DNA of 45,341 nt. Origin: Streptomyces sp. rh34 (GTDB taxonomy: Bacteria; Actinomycetota; Actinomycetes; Streptomycetales; Streptomycetaceae). A program made the position numbers and the translations under genes. The stretch spans positions 1 through 45,341 of the forward strand of contig NZ_NTGZ01000026.1 of NCBI RefSeq assembly GCF_002551245.1, given 5' to 3'. This document shows positions 43,633 to 45,341 of this stretch, in pieces (position 1 is the first letter of the stretch; each line of letters starts with the position of its first letter). The notes under the pieces were generated by a model, which was not told where the DNA came from, did not search any database, and worked only from the letters and a program-made list of their open reading frames with translations.

Positions 43633-43968
43633 ATGGATTCACCCGCCGCAGAAGAGGCGAGCGCCTTCCGCGCGCTCGCCGATCCCACCCGCCGCCAGAT
43701 CCTGGAGGATCTGCGGGGCGGCGAACTGGCCGCCGGGGAGATCGCGAGCCGTTTCTCGATCAGCGCCCCGTCCATCTCGCGCCACCTGGGCGTGCTCAAG
43801 GGGGCCGGGCTCGTCACGGAGCGCCGGGACGCCAACCGCATCCTCTACTCCCTCGCCGAGGAACGGCTCGCCATGTGCGTGGGGCGCTTCCTCAGCGCCG
43901 TGTGCCCCGAGCAGATCGTGCTCCGCACCACCAAGTGGCGCTCAGCGCCGGAAGGCGACGCCTCATGA
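43633..43968 (+). CDS. ArsR/SmtB-family winged-helix regulator
   Basis: The 111-residue repressor has the ArsR pattern ALADPTRRQILEDLRGGELAAGEIASRFSISAPSISRHLGVLKGAGLV, here given as the recognition region of the winged helix from about residue 13. No metal-binding cysteine pair of the arsenic type is visible, so it belongs to the non-metal (SdpR/YghF-like) branch, often paired with SRPBCC or DUF2071 partners. No ribosome site precedes ATG 43633, and the -10 box would place the transcript start at the ATG, so it is probably leaderless. It overlaps the next gene by 4 nt. Confidence 0.92.
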   Translation: MDSPAAEEASAFRALADPTRRQILEDLRGGELAAGEIASRFSISAPSISRHLGVLKGAGLVTERRDANRILYSLAEERLAMCVGRFLSAVCPEQIVLRTTKWRSAPEGDAS

Positions 43969-44714
43969 TCCGGACCCGGCTCTCCAGCGTCATCGAACGC
44001 CGCCTCCTGGTGAACTACCGGGTCGACCCTCACGTCGCCGCGGCCCTGCTGCCCGCGCCGCTGCGGCCCCAACTGGTGCGCGGTCAGGCGGTGGCAGGGA
44101 TCTGTCTGCTGCGGATCGGCGGCGTCCGCCCCGCATGGGCCCCCGCCGCTACCGGGCTGACCAGCGAGAACGCGGCGCACCGCATCGCCGTCGAGTGGGA
44201 CGGGCCGGACGGCGTCGAGCGCGGCGTCTACATCCCGCGCCGTGACACCGCCTCCCGCCTCAACGCCTTCGCGGGCGGGCGGATCTACCCGGGCGAGCAC
44301 GGCCGCGCGGACTTCACCGTCCGGGAGGACACCGGCTCCGTACGGGTGGCTTTCGCGACCCGGGACGGCGAGGTGGAGGTGGACGCGACCGTGGAGCCCG
44401 CCGACGAGCTGCGCGGCAGTGGGCTGTTCACGGACCTGGCGGAGGCGTCGGAGTTCTTCCGCCTCGGCAGCCGGGGCCTCTCCCCCAACGCCGGCGGGGA
44501 CCACCTGGACGTCCTCGAACTGTCCACGGACGCCTGGAAGGTGACGGCGGGCCGGCCCCATTCCGTACGCTCCTCGTTCTTCGAGGACCCGGACCGCTTC
44601 CCGCCGGGCAGCGCGGTGCTGGACAGCGCGCTGGTGATGCGGGGCGTGGCGGCGGACTGGTCGCAGGGGGAGCCGTTCCGGCTGGGGTGCGGGGCGGGGG
44701 CCGTGGCCGCGTAG
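43965..44714 (+). CDS. DUF2071 domain protein
   Basis: The 249-residue protein belongs to the DUF2071 (YqjF-like) family, a beta-rich fold related to acetoacetate decarboxylase-like proteins. The start RLSSVIERRLLVNYRVDPHVAAALLP is typical. Function is unknown. It overlaps the arsR-type gene by ATGA, so the pair is translationally coupled and presumably controlled by that repressor. It ends 5 bp from the convergent edge gene. Confidence 0.9.
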   Translation: MIRTRLSSVIERRLLVNYRVDPHVAAALLPAPLRPQLVRGQAVAGICLLRIGGVRPAWAPAATGLTSENAAHRIAVEWDGPDGVERGVYIPRRDTASRLNAFAGGRIYPGEHGRADFTVREDTGSVRVAFATRDGEVEVDATVEPADELRGSGLFTDLAEASEFFRLGSRGLSPNAGGDHLDVLELSTDAWKVTAGRPHSVRSSFFEDPDRFPPGSAVLDSALVMRGVAADWSQGEPFRLGCGAGAVAA

Positions 44715-44719
44715 GGCGG

Positions 44720-45341
44720 TTACCGGACCACGGGCCCGGCTGCGCACCGGGCCGGGAACAGGACGGCGGGCGGGGCGATTTCATCGGGACGTACGCCGTC
44801 GACGCGCAGGCACGCGTCTGGGCCCCCGCCCGCCTCCGGTGGGTGAAGAAGGACGACCCGTTCGAGCGCGGTGACGTGGCCGGCGCGGTGGAGCTCCGCC
44901 GCCTGAGGCCCGTCCGGAAAGCGTCCCGCGAGAGTCCCGAGAACCGCGATGCCGTCCCCCTCGGCGATGACCTCCTGGGCATCGAACCGCCAGTGCCCGG
45001 CCGCGTCGGCGAGCAGCCGCTTGCCTTCGCGCCCGCGTGCGGCGAGGAGGCCGGAGCCGCTTCTGAGGTGGTCCGCGAGTGCGCAGCAGATCGGGGCGGC
45101 CTCGGCGTACGGGGTCGCCACCCGGGTGTACTGGTCGCGGGTGGCGAACGCCAGGGCGTCGTCGAGCAGCCCCAGGGCGGTCGCCCCGGCCGCCGGGTGC
45201 CCGTGGCGGGCGATGGCGAGGAGGAGGGGAGCAGCGGCGACGGCGGCGGGAAGCACCGCCCCGCTGTGATCGTGCACGAGTCCGCCGCCCGCCAGGAGCG
45301 AGCCGGCGTCGGCGGCCCGGACGAGGCCCGCCGCCGTGGCG
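44720..45341 (-). CDS. Uncharacterised protein, 5' end beyond window
   Basis: An open frame runs from the TAA at 44720 to the right edge without an upstream stop, so at least 206 codons are present and the start lies outside or is one of the internal GTGs (for example 45277). The protein is Ala/Leu/Gly-rich and may be helical. It has motifs such as DQYTRVATPYAEAAPICCALADHL and DGIAVLGTLAGRFPDGPQAAEL, and no recognised domain. Codon use is typical of the genome. Function unknown. Confidence 0.75.
   Translation of the reverse strand, partial: ATAAGLVRAADAGSLLAGGGLVHDHSGAVLPAAVAAAPLLLAIARHGHPAAGATALGLLDDALAFATRDQYTRVATPYAEAAPICCALADHLRSGSGLLAARGREGKRLLADAAGHWRFDAQEVIAEGDGIAVLGTLAGRFPDGPQAAELHRAGHVTALERVVLLHPPEAGGGPDACLRVDGVRPDEIAPPAVLFPARCAAGPVVR

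Overview
The window is high-GC, coding-dense actinobacterial DNA and almost certainly comes from a Streptomyces chromosome. GTG starts are common, third positions are strongly G/C, and the gene order follows the conserved Streptomyces core arrangement mreB-mreC-mreD-pbp2-rodA, ndk, folC, valS, clpX-clpP2-clpP1-tig, nei, rpiB, sodF. It looks like the end of a draft contig: the first 18 bases are the Tn5/Nextera mosaic end used in library preparation, not genome sequence.

Layout. (1) Bases 19-11117, minus strand, form a cell-elongation block. In transcription order it holds mreB, mreC, mreD, pbp2, rodA, a CYTH-CHAD protein, a TIGR03960-type radical SAM protein, and an internally repeated membrane protein cut off by the contig end. 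(2) Bases 11406-16650, minus strand, hold ndk, a DUF4233 membrane protein, folC and valS. (3) A plus-strand proline/glutamine-rich membrane-anchored protein (16789-17799) converges on the clpX gene through a very strong shared terminator. (4) Bases 17873-22411, minus strand, carry the protein quality-control cluster clpX, clpP2, clpP1 and trigger factor, with a ClgR-type operator upstream of clpP1. (5) tRNA-Pro(UGG) and tRNA-Gly(UCC) lie divergently, next to a 64-residue hydrophobic protein. (6) Bases 23624-29695 hold an acyltransferase, an HD hydrolase, a cation:proton antiporter, a SpoIIE-type phosphatase, an Fpg/Nei glycosylase and rpiB. (7) Bases 29921-39509 are more accessory: three paralogous AAT-family amino-acid permeases interleaved with an FAD-linked oxidoreductase, bioY, a secreted glycerophosphodiesterase and an epoxide hydrolase. 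(8) Bases 39537-45341 hold a Dps with a histone-like tail, a transketolase, sodF with its nickel-responsive control, an arsR-DUF2071 operon, and a gene cut by the right edge.

How the genes work together: the first block builds the lateral or spore wall (MreBCD scaffold, RodA glycosyltransferase, PBP2 transpeptidase). The Clp/Tig block folds and degrades proteins. The right-hand block is rich in redox and stress functions (Dps, Fe-SOD, transketolase). The best regulatory signals are a Nur box before sodF, a probable s-SodF-type small RNA in the sodF 3' UTR, the ClgR box before clpP1, a near-perfect operator palindrome before the FAD oxidoreductase, and an operator straddling the arsR promoter.

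I found no mobile element, CRISPR array, prophage, defence island or biosynthetic cluster. I do not see a wholly new multi-gene system. The least explained items are the truncated repeat membrane protein, the unidentified operators, the Dps tail, and the 24-bp minisatellite after the third permease.
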